In this document: piece by piece, positions 1-7,885 of the stretch | Layout: every line of letters begins with the position of its first letter | Numbering within the stretch: position 1 is the stretch's first letter | NCBI GenBank assembly: GCA_958352855.1 | Contig: CATWQE010000006.1 | Location: 1 to 64,000 of the forward strand | Direction of reading: 5' to 3' | DNA from: an uncultured Bacillota bacterium | GTDB taxonomy: Bacteria > Bacillota > Clostridia > Lachnospirales > Lachnospiraceae | Length of the DNA: 64,000 nt | Translations under genes and position numbers: made by a program | Notes under the pieces: generated by a model | What the model saw: the letters and a program-made list of their open reading frames with translations, nothing else | Told to the model about the DNA's origin: nothing | The model's database searches: none

Positions 1-3
1 CTG

Positions 4-342
4 GTGAAACAGTTCCAGGAGACCATTCACAATATCAAAACAGACCGCGAGATGGGAGAGCGCTATATGATTTTTGAAGAAATGTTGCGGGAAGAAAAGC
101 AGGAAGGAAGACTGGAGGGGAGACAGGAAGGTAGAATCGAGGGGCGAATCGAAGCAACCAGGGAAGCAGTTTTAGAACTTCTGGAAGATTTGGGAGAAGT
201 TTCGGAAAAGATTCGGGAGAGGATTGAACGGCTGGAAGAACTGGAAGACTTAAAGGCGCTGCACAAACTGGCTGCCAGAGCAGCTTCTTTACAGGTTTTT
301 GAGGAGAAGATGGAGAAGTACCTACAAGATAAAGAAAAATAA
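4..342 (+). CDS. C-terminal part of an Rpn-family nuclease/putative transposase (5' end outside window)
   Basis: The frame is open to the left window edge, so the GTG at 4 is probably not the real start and this is the tail of a longer protein. The visible part has a highly charged repeat of EGR units (about residues 36-50) followed by a helical tail ending in KLAARAASLQVFEEKM. This pattern is typical of the C-terminus of Rpn-family (PD-(D/E)XK) recombination-promoting nucleases/putative transposases, which are abundant in Lachnospiraceae. The catalytic domain would lie upstream and cannot be seen, so the call rests on the tail alone. No terminator was recognised behind it. Confidence 0.6.
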   Translation: MKQFQETIHNIKTDREMGERYMIFEEMLREEKQEGRLEGRQEGRIEGRIEATREAVLELLEDLGEVSEKIRERIERLEELEDLKALHKLAARAASLQVFEEKMEKYLQDKEK

Positions 343-584
343 AAATCAAGTCGGTGGTGCTTTTGTACTGCCAGAACATATCTGGGCGCTGTTGTACAAA
401 ATATTGTTTGGTGCGACAGCTCCGTCTATGAAACTCTTGAAATTTAAAACAAGAGTATCTTACTGATTCAGGAAAGATTCAAACAATTAATGGACAGGGG
501 AATCCTATATTGCATAGCGTTGTAATAAAAAAGATAAAATCAGATTCTTTACTTGGAAGGGTATGAAAAAAAGAAAAAACATGT

Positions 585-618
585 TATACTTCCAGAAGAT
601 TCTTGGTAATATTACCAA
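585..618 (+). promoter_or_regulatory. -10 element and palindromic operator upstream of the methyltransferase gene
   Basis: TATACT at 585-590 is a good -10 hexamer, although its -35 partner is weak. A perfect 16-bp palindrome TTGGTAATATTACCAA lies at 603-618, just past the expected transcription start and 20 bases before the start codon at 638. Its position suits a repressor binding site. The cognate regulator is not identified. The rest of the gap 343-584 shows nothing I can name. Confidence 0.45.
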
Positions 619-637
619 ATAGAAAAGAGGTATACTC

Positions 638-1393
638 ATGGAATTAATAGATAAAATCGAAGCATACTGGACCGGAAGGGCAGAGGGATATTCCCAGGTG
701 AACCAAGGGGAACTGGCTACTGATCAGAAACAGAAATGGACAGAAAATTTGAAAAAGCATCTTCCAAAAGGGGAACCGGAAAAGATAAAAGTTTTGGATG
801 TGGGAACTGGTCCGGGATTTTTTGCTATTCTTTTAGCAGAAGCAGGATATCAGGTGACAGCAGTGGATTATACAGAAGAAATGTTAAGAGAAGCCAGGAA
901 AAATGCAGGAGAACTGGCAGAACAGATTACCTGGAAACAGATGGATGCCCAGAAGCTGGATTTTAAGGATGGGACTTTTGATGCTGTGGTATCCAGAAAT
1001 CTTACCTGGAATCTGGAGAAGCCAGAAAAAGCCTATGAGGAATGGATGAGGGTATTGAAACCAGGAGGGAAAATGCTCAATTATGACGCCAACTGGTATC
1101 ATCATCTTTTTGATAAGGAAAAGAGAAAAGAATATGAAGAGGACAGGAAGCAGGTGGAAAACCTCCAGATGGAGGATCATTACACTTGTACAGATATTGA
1201 TTCCATGGAGGAAATTGCAAGAGAAGTACCTTTAAGCCGGATTGCCAGACCGAAATGGGACTTGGAAACTCTAAAGGCTTTGGGATATGAGAAAAACGAA
1301 GTAGAGGAAAATGTCTGGAAGGAAGTCTGGAGTCAGGAAGAGAAGGCAAATTACCGGTCTACGCCTATGTTTTTGATTATCAGTGAGAAGTGA
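638..1393 (+). CDS. class I SAM-dependent methyltransferase
   Basis: A 251-residue Rossmann-type methyltransferase. Motif I is VLDVGTGPG at about residues 52-60, followed by the acidic end of strand 2 (VTAVDYTEEML) and the late motif RVLKPGGKML near residue 145. It resembles the UbiE/Methyltransf_11 group, but the substrate cannot be read from sequence. The start ATG follows AAAAGAGG. The gene is monocistronic, ends just before the trpS promoter, and has a palindromic operator directly upstream, so it is probably controlled by a specific repressor. A cytosolic small-molecule or natural-product methyltransferase is the best general description. Confidence 0.85.
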   Translation: MELIDKIEAYWTGRAEGYSQVNQGELATDQKQKWTENLKKHLPKGEPEKIKVLDVGTGPGFFAILLAEAGYQVTAVDYTEEMLREARKNAGELAEQITWKQMDAQKLDFKDGTFDAVVSRNLTWNLEKPEKAYEEWMRVLKPGGKMLNYDANWYHHLFDKEKRKEYEEDRKQVENLQMEDHYTCTDIDSMEEIAREVPLSRIARPKWDLETLKALGYEKNEVEENVWKEVWSQEEKANYRSTPMFLIISEK

Positions 1394-1401
1394 CACAGAG
1401 G

Positions 1402-1430
1402 TTGAAGCCTGGAAAAAAACGTGCTAAAAT
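1402..1430 (+). promoter_or_regulatory. sigma-A type promoter for trpS
   Basis: TTGAAG at 1402-1407 and TAAAAT at 1425-1430 are separated by 17 bases. A TG two bases before the -10 makes it an extended -10 promoter. It lies 37 bases upstream of the trpS ATG, so there is no room for a T-box leader. Confidence 0.7.
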
Positions 1431-1466
1431 AGAGAACAAGCGAAATGGTAGTTGGAGGACAGAAAT

Positions 1467-2471
1467 ATGATAAATGATAAGAAAGTTTTATTCAGTGGTA
1501 TGCAGGCAACCGGAAACCTGACTTTGGGAAATTATCTGGGAGCGCTGAAAAACTGGGTAACCTTAAGTGATGAATATGAATGCTTTTATAGTGTGGTGGA
1601 CATGCATTCGATTACAGTACGCCAGGACCCTGCAACCCTGAGAAAGAGAGCCAGAGCTCTTCTGACTTTGTACATTGCGGCAGGATTGGATCCTGAGAAA
1701 AATTGTATTTATTATCAGTCCCATGTATCAGGACATGCAGAGCTGGCATGGATTTTAAACTGCTTTACTTACATGGGTGAATTAAACCGCATGACCCAGT
1801 TTAAGGATAAATCAGCGAAACATGCAGATAACATCAATGCCGGTCTTTTTACCTATCCTGTATTGATGGCAGCAGATATTTTACTGTACCAGGCAGATGT
1901 AGTGCCGGTGGGAATTGACCAGATGCAGCATCTGGAGCTGACCCGCGACCTTGCTATCCGGTTTAATAATATTTATGGAGATGTGTTTACTGTACCGGAA
2001 GCCTATATTGGCAAAATCGGTGCCAAAATCATGAGTCTCCAGGAGCCTTCCAAGAAGATGTCAAAATCGGATGAAAATCCAAATGGCAGTATTTATCTTA
2101 TGGATGACCCGGATACTATTATGAGAAAGTGCAAACGTGCAGTGACAGACTCTGAAGCATGTATTGCATACAGACCAGAGCAGCCGGGAATTAAGAACCT
2201 GCTGGATATTTACTGTGCCTGCACAGGAAAAACACCGGAAGAGGCAGTAAGAGAATTTGAAGGTAAGGGCTATGGAGAACTGAAAATGGGTGTTGGCGAA
2301 GCAGTGGTAAGCGTTCTGAAACCTCTTCAGGATGAAGTGGCAAGACTGGAAAAGGATAAGGCATATCTGGATTCCATTATTAAGGAAAATGCTGAAAAAG
2401 CTCAGTATTTTGCAAATAAAACCTTGAGAAAGGTACAGCGTAAAGTTGGTTTTCCGGACAGAATCCGGTAA
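1467..2471 (+). CDS. trpS: tryptophanyl-tRNA synthetase
   Basis: Charges tRNA-Trp with tryptophan. The 334-residue class Ic synthetase has the HIGH-equivalent signature in GNLTLGNYLGAL near residues 16-27 and the KMSKS loop (KKMSKSDEN) near residue 200. Length is normal for bacterial TrpRS. I place the start at ATG 1467, which has GGAGG eight bases upstream. A TTG at 1452 in the same frame lies on that ribosome binding site and is rejected. The following gene starts 19 bases downstream with its own strong ribosome binding site, so the two are probably co-transcribed. Unlike many Firmicute trpS genes, it has no T-box leader because the promoter is only 37 bases away. Confidence 0.95.
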   Translation: MINDKKVLFSGMQATGNLTLGNYLGALKNWVTLSDEYECFYSVVDMHSITVRQDPATLRKRARALLTLYIAAGLDPEKNCIYYQSHVSGHAELAWILNCFTYMGELNRMTQFKDKSAKHADNINAGLFTYPVLMAADILLYQADVVPVGIDQMQHLELTRDLAIRFNNIYGDVFTVPEAYIGKIGAKIMSLQEPSKKMSKSDENPNGSIYLMDDPDTIMRKCKRAVTDSEACIAYRPEQPGIKNLLDIYCACTGKTPEEAVREFEGKGYGELKMGVGEAVVSVLKPLQDEVARLEKDKAYLDSIIKENAEKAQYFANKTLRKVQRKVGFPDRIR

Positions 2472-2490
2472 GAGACAGGAGGTGTCTGTT

Positions 2491-2985
2491 ATGACAGTAG
2501 AAGAGATTATTTCTGTTTTGGCGATGCAAGAGGAGATTCTGCAGTTTAATCATTTTACCAATGAGGACGCATGGGCGCTTGGAACGCTGCTGGTAGCAGA
2601 ATCCAAAAGACTGGATGTGGATACCGCAGTGGAAATCCGTTTGAATAATGGTTATACCGTATTTAAATATGCAGGAAACGGTACTACCTTAAATAATGCG
2701 GTCTGGATGGATAAGATGTTTGCCGCAGTGCGCCGCATGGAAAAAAGTACCATGCTGCTGTACAGCGAATTAAAACGAAATGGTGAGAGCATGGAAGAAA
2801 TCGGCCTGGATGAAAAGGAATATTCCTGTCTGGGCGGAGGCTTCCCCATTCGTGTGGAAGAGGTAGGAGTTATAGGTGTGATTATGGTCACCAACCAGAG
2901 TCATTTCCTGAATCATGATATTATTATCAAAGCCTTGAGCAGATATCTTCATGTAGATGAAGTACCGAGAATACGGGCACTGTAA
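2491..2985 (+). CDS. UPF0303 / heme-degrading (HbpS-like) domain protein
   Basis: A 164-residue protein matching the UPF0303 branch of the GlcG/HbpS family (PF03928). It has the conserved GFPIRVE...GVIGVI segment followed by HDIIIKAL near the C-terminus. Members are cytosolic, some bind or degrade heme, and many have no proven role, so function is inferred at family level only. The start is ATG 2491 behind AGGAGG. An upstream ATG at 2446 in frame lies inside trpS and has no ribosome binding site. It follows trpS by 19 bases and precedes a small membrane protein by 25 bases. Confidence 0.75.
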   Translation: MTVEEIISVLAMQEEILQFNHFTNEDAWALGTLLVAESKRLDVDTAVEIRLNNGYTVFKYAGNGTTLNNAVWMDKMFAAVRRMEKSTMLLYSELKRNGESMEEIGLDEKEYSCLGGGFPIRVEEVGVIGVIMVTNQSHFLNHDIIIKALSRYLHVDEVPRIRAL

Positions 2986-3010
2986 AAAATAAAAAGAGAG
3001 GGCTTTGATT

Positions 3011-3475
3011 ATGGAACAAAGGGCGCCTGGAAAGGGGCTGTTAAAAGTCACCGGAATTTTTTTGATTATCGGAGGTGTGTTTTGCATCCTCCAGTCAGTT
3101 TACAGCTCTGCATTGGTGAGCATGCTCAGCATTCCCAAAGAGGAGCTTGCGCCAAATACAGCGGCTATTTTTCAGGAGATGGGGCTTACTGTACAAAAAG
3201 CCCAGCTAAGCGCTGCCACTTCTTCTATCCAGGGGATTTTATATCTGGTTGCAGGGATTTTCGGGGTGCGTAACTGTAATAAAATTGAAAAATCCCAGAT
3301 TTGCTTTGCATGTGGGATTCTCTTGATGATTTTTGTGCTTTTTAACACTGTGATTGCAGGGGCGATTTCAAAGGTTTGGAGTTCAGCTCTGCTTTCAGGC
3401 ATAGTTGCATTGATTTTTCCGGTTCTTTATTTTATGGGAGCTTTGAAAAACCGTCAGGCGATGCAGGGAAAGTAA
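3011..3475 (+). CDS. small four-helix membrane protein of unknown function
   Basis: A 154-residue protein with four hydrophobic segments, at about residues 12-34, 75-90, 96-118 and 122-144. They are separated by a short polar loop after helix 1 that contains KEELAPNTAAIF. I do not recognise a family. The ATG at 3011 is preferred over the in-frame TTG at 3005 because GAGAGGG lies at normal distance. It sits 25 bases after the UPF0303 gene and 45 bases before an ABC ATPase gene. It might be a membrane partner of that ATPase, but it lacks the size and architecture of an FtsX-type permease, so this is speculation. Confidence 0.6.
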   Translation: MEQRAPGKGLLKVTGIFLIIGGVFCILQSVYSSALVSMLSIPKEELAPNTAAIFQEMGLTVQKAQLSAATSSIQGILYLVAGIFGVRNCNKIEKSQICFACGILLMIFVLFNTVIAGAISKVWSSALLSGIVALIFPVLYFMGALKNRQAMQGK

Positions 3476-3520
3476 GGCGCAAGTCCTGCATCCCTGTTGC
3501 AGAGAAGAAAGGAAGAGGGT

Positions 3521-4213
3521 ATGGAACACCTGATTAAAGTAGTAGATTTATGCAAAATTTATAATCCCGGTGAAAATGAGGTTCGCGCATTAGACCACAT
3601 TAATCTGGAAATCAATCGTGGGGAGTTTGTGGCGATTATCGGCCAGTCCGGTTCTGGAAAGTCTACGTTTATGAATATGCTGGGGTGTCTGGATATTCCC
3701 ACCTCAGGTAAATATTTCCTGAATGGAACGGATGTATCTACCATGACAGACAGCCAGTTATCCACAGTCCGGAACAAAGAGATAGGATTTATTTTTCAGG
3801 GATTTAATCTGATTGCCAATCTCACAGCAATAGAAAATGTGGAATTGCCGCTGATTTATCGTGGAATTGATAAGAAAACAAGGCGGGAGCTGGCAAAAGA
3901 AGCCCTGGAAATGGTGGGACTTGGACACCGCATGGAACATAAGCCTGCGGAAATGTCAGGAGGACAGCAGCAGAGGGTAGCCATAGCAAGGGCAATCGCT
4001 GCAAAGCCGCCGGTGATTCTGGCAGATGAGCCTACAGGAAATCTGGATACAGCTTCCAGCAGGGAAATCCTGGATATTTTAAAAGAACTCCATGAAGGCG
4101 GCAGAACAGTGATTCTCATTACCCATGATAATGGAATTGCAGAGCAGGCAAAACGTGTGGTGCGGATTATGGATGGGAAAATCGAATCAGACACAGCAAA
4201 GGAAATGGAATGA
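3521..4213 (+). CDS. ABC transporter ATP-binding protein, MacB/LolD type, without adjacent permease
   Basis: A 230-residue ATPase with all ABC motifs: Walker A GQSGSGKST near residues 43-51, signature [13 protein letters not shown] near 145, Walker [13 protein letters not shown] near 165 and the switch histidine in ITHD near 199. The sequence groups with the LolD/MacB/FtsE-like ATPases that work with FtsX-type permeases. No such permease is next to it. The upstream neighbour is a 154-residue membrane protein and the downstream gene is convergent rluA. It may serve a permease elsewhere, for example those at 18-32 kb. The start ATG has GGAAGAGG upstream; a TTG at 3497 is less likely. Confidence 0.88.
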   Translation: MEHLIKVVDLCKIYNPGENEVRALDHINLEINRGEFVAIIGQSGSGKSTFMNMLGCLDIPTSGKYFLNGTDVSTMTDSQLSTVRNKEIGFIFQGFNLIANLTAIENVELPLIYRGIDKKTRRELAKEALEMVGLGHRMEHKPAEMSGGQQQRVAIARAIAAKPPVILADEPTGNLDTASSREILDILKELHEGGRTVILITHDNGIAEQAKRVVRIMDGKIESDTAKEME

Positions 4214-4221
4214 GAAATTTT

Positions 4222-4260
4222 ATGGCAGGAGGTTCTCTTTTAGGAGAACAGTCCTGCCAT
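4222..4260. terminator. hairpin between convergent ABC ATPase and rluA genes
   Basis: An inverted repeat with outer arms ATGGCAGGA (4222-4230) and TCCTGCCAT (4252-4260) and inner arms GTTCTC/GAGAAC around a short T-rich loop. The rluA stop codon lies in the loop. Only a short T tract (CTTTT) follows on the plus strand, so efficient termination is likely but not certain. Confidence 0.5.
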
Positions 4261-5127
4261 ATCTTTTGGAAGGGGCATATGAAATTCCATAGGCTTTTGC
4301 GTGATAGGATGAGAAAAGGAGAGGGCATAGGAGTGCAGCGCTACCCGGTTAATATGAGAAAAATCGGGATGGTAGAGATAATCTCCTAACAGGGGACAGC
4401 CAATATAATCCATGTGAACACGTATTTGATGAGTACGTCCTGTTTCCAGAGAAAGCTCCACCAGAGCCAGAGACCCTTTGGTCTTTAAGACTTTATAATG
4501 GGTGACTGCCCGTTCTCCTTTTTCAAAATCCACACAGCGTTCTATGGCAGAAGCTTCCTTTCTGGCAATGGGAGCGTCAATGGTTCCTGCAAGTGGCGTA
4601 GGAATCCTGGATACCACAGCCTGGTAAGTTCTGTGAATCTGGCGATTTTTCATGGCTGTAGAGAGAAGGGATGCGCTCAGAGCATTTTTTGCCAGAATCA
4701 GAAGTCCGGTGGTATCTCGGTCCAGGCGGTTGATGCAGCGGAAAATAAAGGTTTCCTCCTGTTGCTGATAATAATAGGCCATGGCATTTGCCAGGGTATT
4801 ATCATAATTATGGATGGAGGGATGCACCGGCATATCAAAGGGCTTGTTCACAACAACGAAATCCTCATCTTCGTAGACGATTTCCGGCTCTATGGGAACC
4901 GGAAGAATGTTTTCTGATGCCCCTTCCTCTACAAGTGCTATTTTAAGAGAATCTCCGGGGAAAAGCTGGGTTCTTACATAGGCCCAGACACCATTTCTCA
5001 GAATTCCATGTTCTGTTTTTTTCAGATGAATGATAATCTGGCGGGAATACCCCTTTTGTTTCAAAAATTCTCCCACAGTGCAAGGTGCATCAGTGGGAGA
5101 GATGGTATATTCAAAGATACGATTCAT
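4240..5127 (-). CDS. RluA-family RNA pseudouridine synthase
   Basis: Converts uridine to pseudouridine in rRNA or tRNA. The 295-residue protein has an S4-like N-terminal part (TVGEFLKQKGYSRQIIIHLKK, residues about 18-37) and the RluA catalytic motif INRLDRDTTG with Asp136 as the expected catalytic residue. The late motifs ETGRTHQIRVHM and GDYLYH are also present. The exact target base cannot be assigned. ATG 5127 has AAGGA six bases upstream, whereas the ATG at 5133 abuts it and is less likely. It lies 24 bases after the polyamine transporter operon on the same strand and may be its last gene. Confidence 0.9.
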   Translation of the reverse strand: MNRIFEYTISPTDAPCTVGEFLKQKGYSRQIIIHLKKTEHGILRNGVWAYVRTQLFPGDSLKIALVEEGASENILPVPIEPEIVYEDEDFVVVNKPFDMPVHPSIHNYDNTLANAMAYYYQQQEETFIFRCINRLDRDTTGLLILAKNALSASLLSTAMKNRQIHRTYQAVVSRIPTPLAGTIDAPIARKEASAIERCVDFEKGERAVTHYKVLKTKGSLALVELSLETGRTHQIRVHMDYIGCPLLGDYLYHPDFSHINRVALHSYALSFSHPITQKPMEFHMPLPKDMAGLFS

Positions 5128-5151
5128 AACCATTCCTTTGCTTTGTTTGAT

Positions 5152-7044
5152 TTAGTTGGCATTGCTTGCCGCGATTTTTACCCGGCTCCACAAATCGCCC
5201 ATGATTTTTTTTGGCTTTTCATTGTACTCAAACACTTCATCTAATTCGTTGTCTGTTCTTGGGATATAGGCGTTGATTCCTTCATATTCGCCGCCTTCTC
5301 CATATAAATCCTCCAGAACCTCCTGGTTGGCAGATGTATAACCCACATAACTGGAGTTATCATAAGCGCCTTCGTACTGAGTGGCAAAATTAATATATGC
5401 ATGAGCCAGCTCCGGATTTTTGGCATTTTTCGGAATGACCATGGCGTCAGACCAGAGATTGGTACCTTCCTTTGGAAGGAAATATCCCATGTTCTCATTT
5501 TCATTCATAACATAGGTAGCATCTCCGGAATAAATCAGACCAAGAGCTTTTCGTCCCTGCGCCATGTTGTCAATGATTTCGTCGGTTACGATTTCCGGTT
5601 CCATGGTTTCTACACAGGTAACCAGCCAGTCATAGGCCTCCTGAATTTCTTTTTCATTTTCCGTATTCATGGAATAGCCCAGGTTTTTCAGCGCCATCAT
5701 AAAGGAGTCGCGCTCTGAATCGTAGAGGTAAATATCGCCCTTGTATTTTTCATTTAAGAAAATTCCAAATCCCTGCTCCTCTAAATCTTTGATATCCACT
5801 TTTGTTTTATCATAGACAATCCCAACGGTTCCCCAGAAATAAGGGACAGAATATTCGTTTTCAGGGTCATAGGGAAGTCCGGTTACATCCCTGGAAAGCA
5901 GATCCAGACAGTCCAGTCTGGAGTGGTCCAGTTTTTGCAGAAGGTCTTCCTGAATCAGACGCTGAATCATGTAATCGCTTGGCACCAGCAGGTCATAGGA
6001 CTCATCATTTGCCACTTTGATATACATCTGTTCATTGGAATCAAAGTTGTCCATAACCACCTTGGCTCCGGTTTCTTTTTCAAAGGCTGCAACAATATTT
6101 TCGCCGGTATATTCTCCCCAGTTGTAGATATGCAAGGTCTGTCCTTCAAAGGGGCGGTCCTGCTTCTGACCTGCAAAGCGGATGAAGCACACCACAAGAA
6201 CCAGGGCAGCAGCAGCCAGGGAAAAGGAAAATACATGATTTTTCTTTTTGATGGTATCTTTTTGCCGGCGCTTTGCAGCCAGTACAGGGGCCACATTAAT
6301 GAGAAGCAGGGCAATGGTGATAATTACTACCACCAGGGTGGAAATAGCATTGATACTTGGATTAACACGTTTGCTCATGGTGTACACCATAATGCTTAAA
6401 TTCTTTACGCCGCCGCCAGTTACAAAATAAGAGATAATAAAATCATCCACAGACATGGTAAAGGCAATTAAAGAGCCGGAGATAATACCGGGAGTAATCT
6501 GTGGCACAATGACCTTGGTAAGCGCCTTCCAGGGGGTACAGCCAAGGTCCATAGCCGCGTCCGCCAGGTTTGGGTCCAGAGAGCGGATTTTCGGCATCAC
6601 AGACAGCATGACATAAGGAATACAAAAGGCAATATGCGCTAGCAGCATGGTTACATAGCCCTTTTCAATACGGAAGGTAATAAACAAGAGCATAAAACCA
6701 ATGGCTGTTACAATTTCCGGATTCATCATAGGCAGATTGTTTACCTGTTCCATAAGCTGGCGCACAATCTTTCTGGACTTGCTCAGTCCAATGGCAGCAA
6801 TGGTGCCCACTACAGTAGAAATTAATGTTGCAAGAATCGCTACGCTAAAGGTTGTGGAAAGCGCGGACATCATGTCCTGGGATTCTAGCATATGGGCGTA
6901 CCAGCGCAGGGAAAATCCGGTAAAATGGGTGAGAGATTTTCCTTCATTAAAGGAAAATACAATCATATATACAATAGGAAGGTAGAAGAAGGCCAGTGTG
7001 AGAATCATAAGTACCTTCCCAAAGGGATGCTTTTTCTTTTTCAC
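5152..7044 (-). CDS. fused spermidine/putrescine ABC permease and substrate-binding protein (PotC-PotD)
   Basis: A 630-residue fusion. Residues 1 to about 265 form a PotC-type permease with six membrane helices and the EAA loop (AAMDLGCTPWKALTKVIVPQI) that contacts PotA. A further hydrophobic segment near 275-295 serves as membrane anchor. Residues about 305-630 form a PotD-type binding protein starting LHIYNWGEYTGENIV, a hallmark of polyamine-binding proteins. The receptor is thus tethered outside the membrane to its own permease. Such fusions are known in Firmicutes. Start is GTG 7044, three bases after the potB stop, with AAGGAGGA upstream. Confidence 0.92.
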   Translation of the reverse strand: MKKKKHPFGKVLMILTLAFFYLPIVYMIVFSFNEGKSLTHFTGFSLRWYAHMLESQDMMSALSTTFSVAILATLISTVVGTIAAIGLSKSRKIVRQLMEQVNNLPMMNPEIVTAIGFMLLFITFRIEKGYVTMLLAHIAFCIPYVMLSVMPKIRSLDPNLADAAMDLGCTPWKALTKVIVPQITPGIISGSLIAFTMSVDDFIISYFVTGGGVKNLSIMVYTMSKRVNPSINAISTLVVVIITIALLLINVAPVLAAKRRQKDTIKKKNHVFSFSLAAAALVLVVCFIRFAGQKQDRPFEGQTLHIYNWGEYTGENIVAAFEKETGAKVVMDNFDSNEQMYIKVANDESYDLLVPSDYMIQRLIQEDLLQKLDHSRLDCLDLLSRDVTGLPYDPENEYSVPYFWGTVGIVYDKTKVDIKDLEEQGFGIFLNEKYKGDIYLYDSERDSFMMALKNLGYSMNTENEKEIQEAYDWLVTCVETMEPEIVTDEIIDNMAQGRKALGLIYSGDATYVMNENENMGYFLPKEGTNLWSDAMVIPKNAKNPELAHAYINFATQYEGAYDNSSYVGYTSANQEVLEDLYGEGGEYEGINAYIPRTDNELDEVFEYNEKPKKIMGDLWSRVKIAASNAN

Positions 7045-7047
7045 AGT

Positions 7048-7884
7048 CTAGTCCTCCTTCCCGCCCTGATTTCTGGTCTCAGCTTTTCTTACTGCCATCA
7101 TCAGGAGCATCATAATAATTGCCATAATCATGGAAATGGCGCTTCCGAAATTCCATTCTCCTACAGTGATAAACTGGTTTTCAATCATATTACCAATGAG
7201 GAAATACTGGCCGCCGCCCAGCAGCTTGGGGATAAAGAAAGAGCTCACAGCAGGCAGAAATACCAGGGTAATGCCATTAATCACACCAGGCAGAGACAGA
7301 GGCAGGGTCACTTTAAGAAAAGCCATGACAGGATTTGCTCCCAGGTCCGCGCTGGCTTCCAGAAGAGAGTGATCCATTTTGCTAAGAGAAGTCTGTATCT
7401 GCAAAATCATAAAGGGAAGGAAGTTATAAACCATTCCAAGAAGCACAGCGCCTTCCGTATAGAGAAGCTCTGTGTTTCCAAGTCCAACAAGGCTTAATAT
7501 GCGCTGAATCAGTCCGCCTTCACTTAACAGACCAATCCATGCATAAGTACGCACCAGCATGTTAATCCACATAGGGATGGTGATACACAAAATCAGAAGA
7601 TTCTGGGTCTTTTCTCTGCTTCTTGCAATAAAATACGCAATCGGGTAGCCCAGAAACAGACAGATAACTGTGGTTTTCAGGGCAATCAGCAGAGAACGCC
7701 AGAGAATCAGCAAAAAGTCAGGGTCGGTAAAAAACTTTTTGTAATGCTCCAGCGTAAAGGCAAAGGGGACAATGCTGTTTCCCTGTTCCATCACTGAATA
7801 GACAGCAATGAGTCCCATGGGGAGAACCAGCATGAGGATTGCCCATATAATATAAGGCAGGGCAAGCTGCGAAAATTTCTTCAT
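7048..7884 (-). CDS. potB: spermidine/putrescine ABC transporter permease PotB
   Basis: A 278-residue inner-membrane permease with six predicted helices and the cytoplasmic EAA loop EASADLGANPVMAFLKVTLP. It pairs with the PotC half of the downstream fusion to form the polyamine channel energised by PotA. ATG 7884 follows the potA stop by one base and has AAGGTGGG upstream; an upstream in-frame ATG at 7911 lies inside potA. Order potA-potB-potCD is the standard one, and the tight spacing suggests translational coupling. Confidence 0.93.
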   Translation of the reverse strand: MKKFSQLALPYIIWAILMLVLPMGLIAVYSVMEQGNSIVPFAFTLEHYKKFFTDPDFLLILWRSLLIALKTTVICLFLGYPIAYFIARSREKTQNLLILCITIPMWINMLVRTYAWIGLLSEGGLIQRILSLVGLGNTELLYTEGAVLLGMVYNFLPFMILQIQTSLSKMDHSLLEASADLGANPVMAFLKVTLPLSLPGVINGITLVFLPAVSSFFIPKLLGGGQYFLIGNMIENQFITVGEWNFGSAISMIMAIIMMLLMMAVRKAETRNQGGKED

Positions 7885-7885
7885 T

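Noticed and set aside
1394..1466. T-box leader upstream of trpS
   Set aside because: The promoter -10 ends only 36 bases before the ATG and no specifier or T-box sequence is present.
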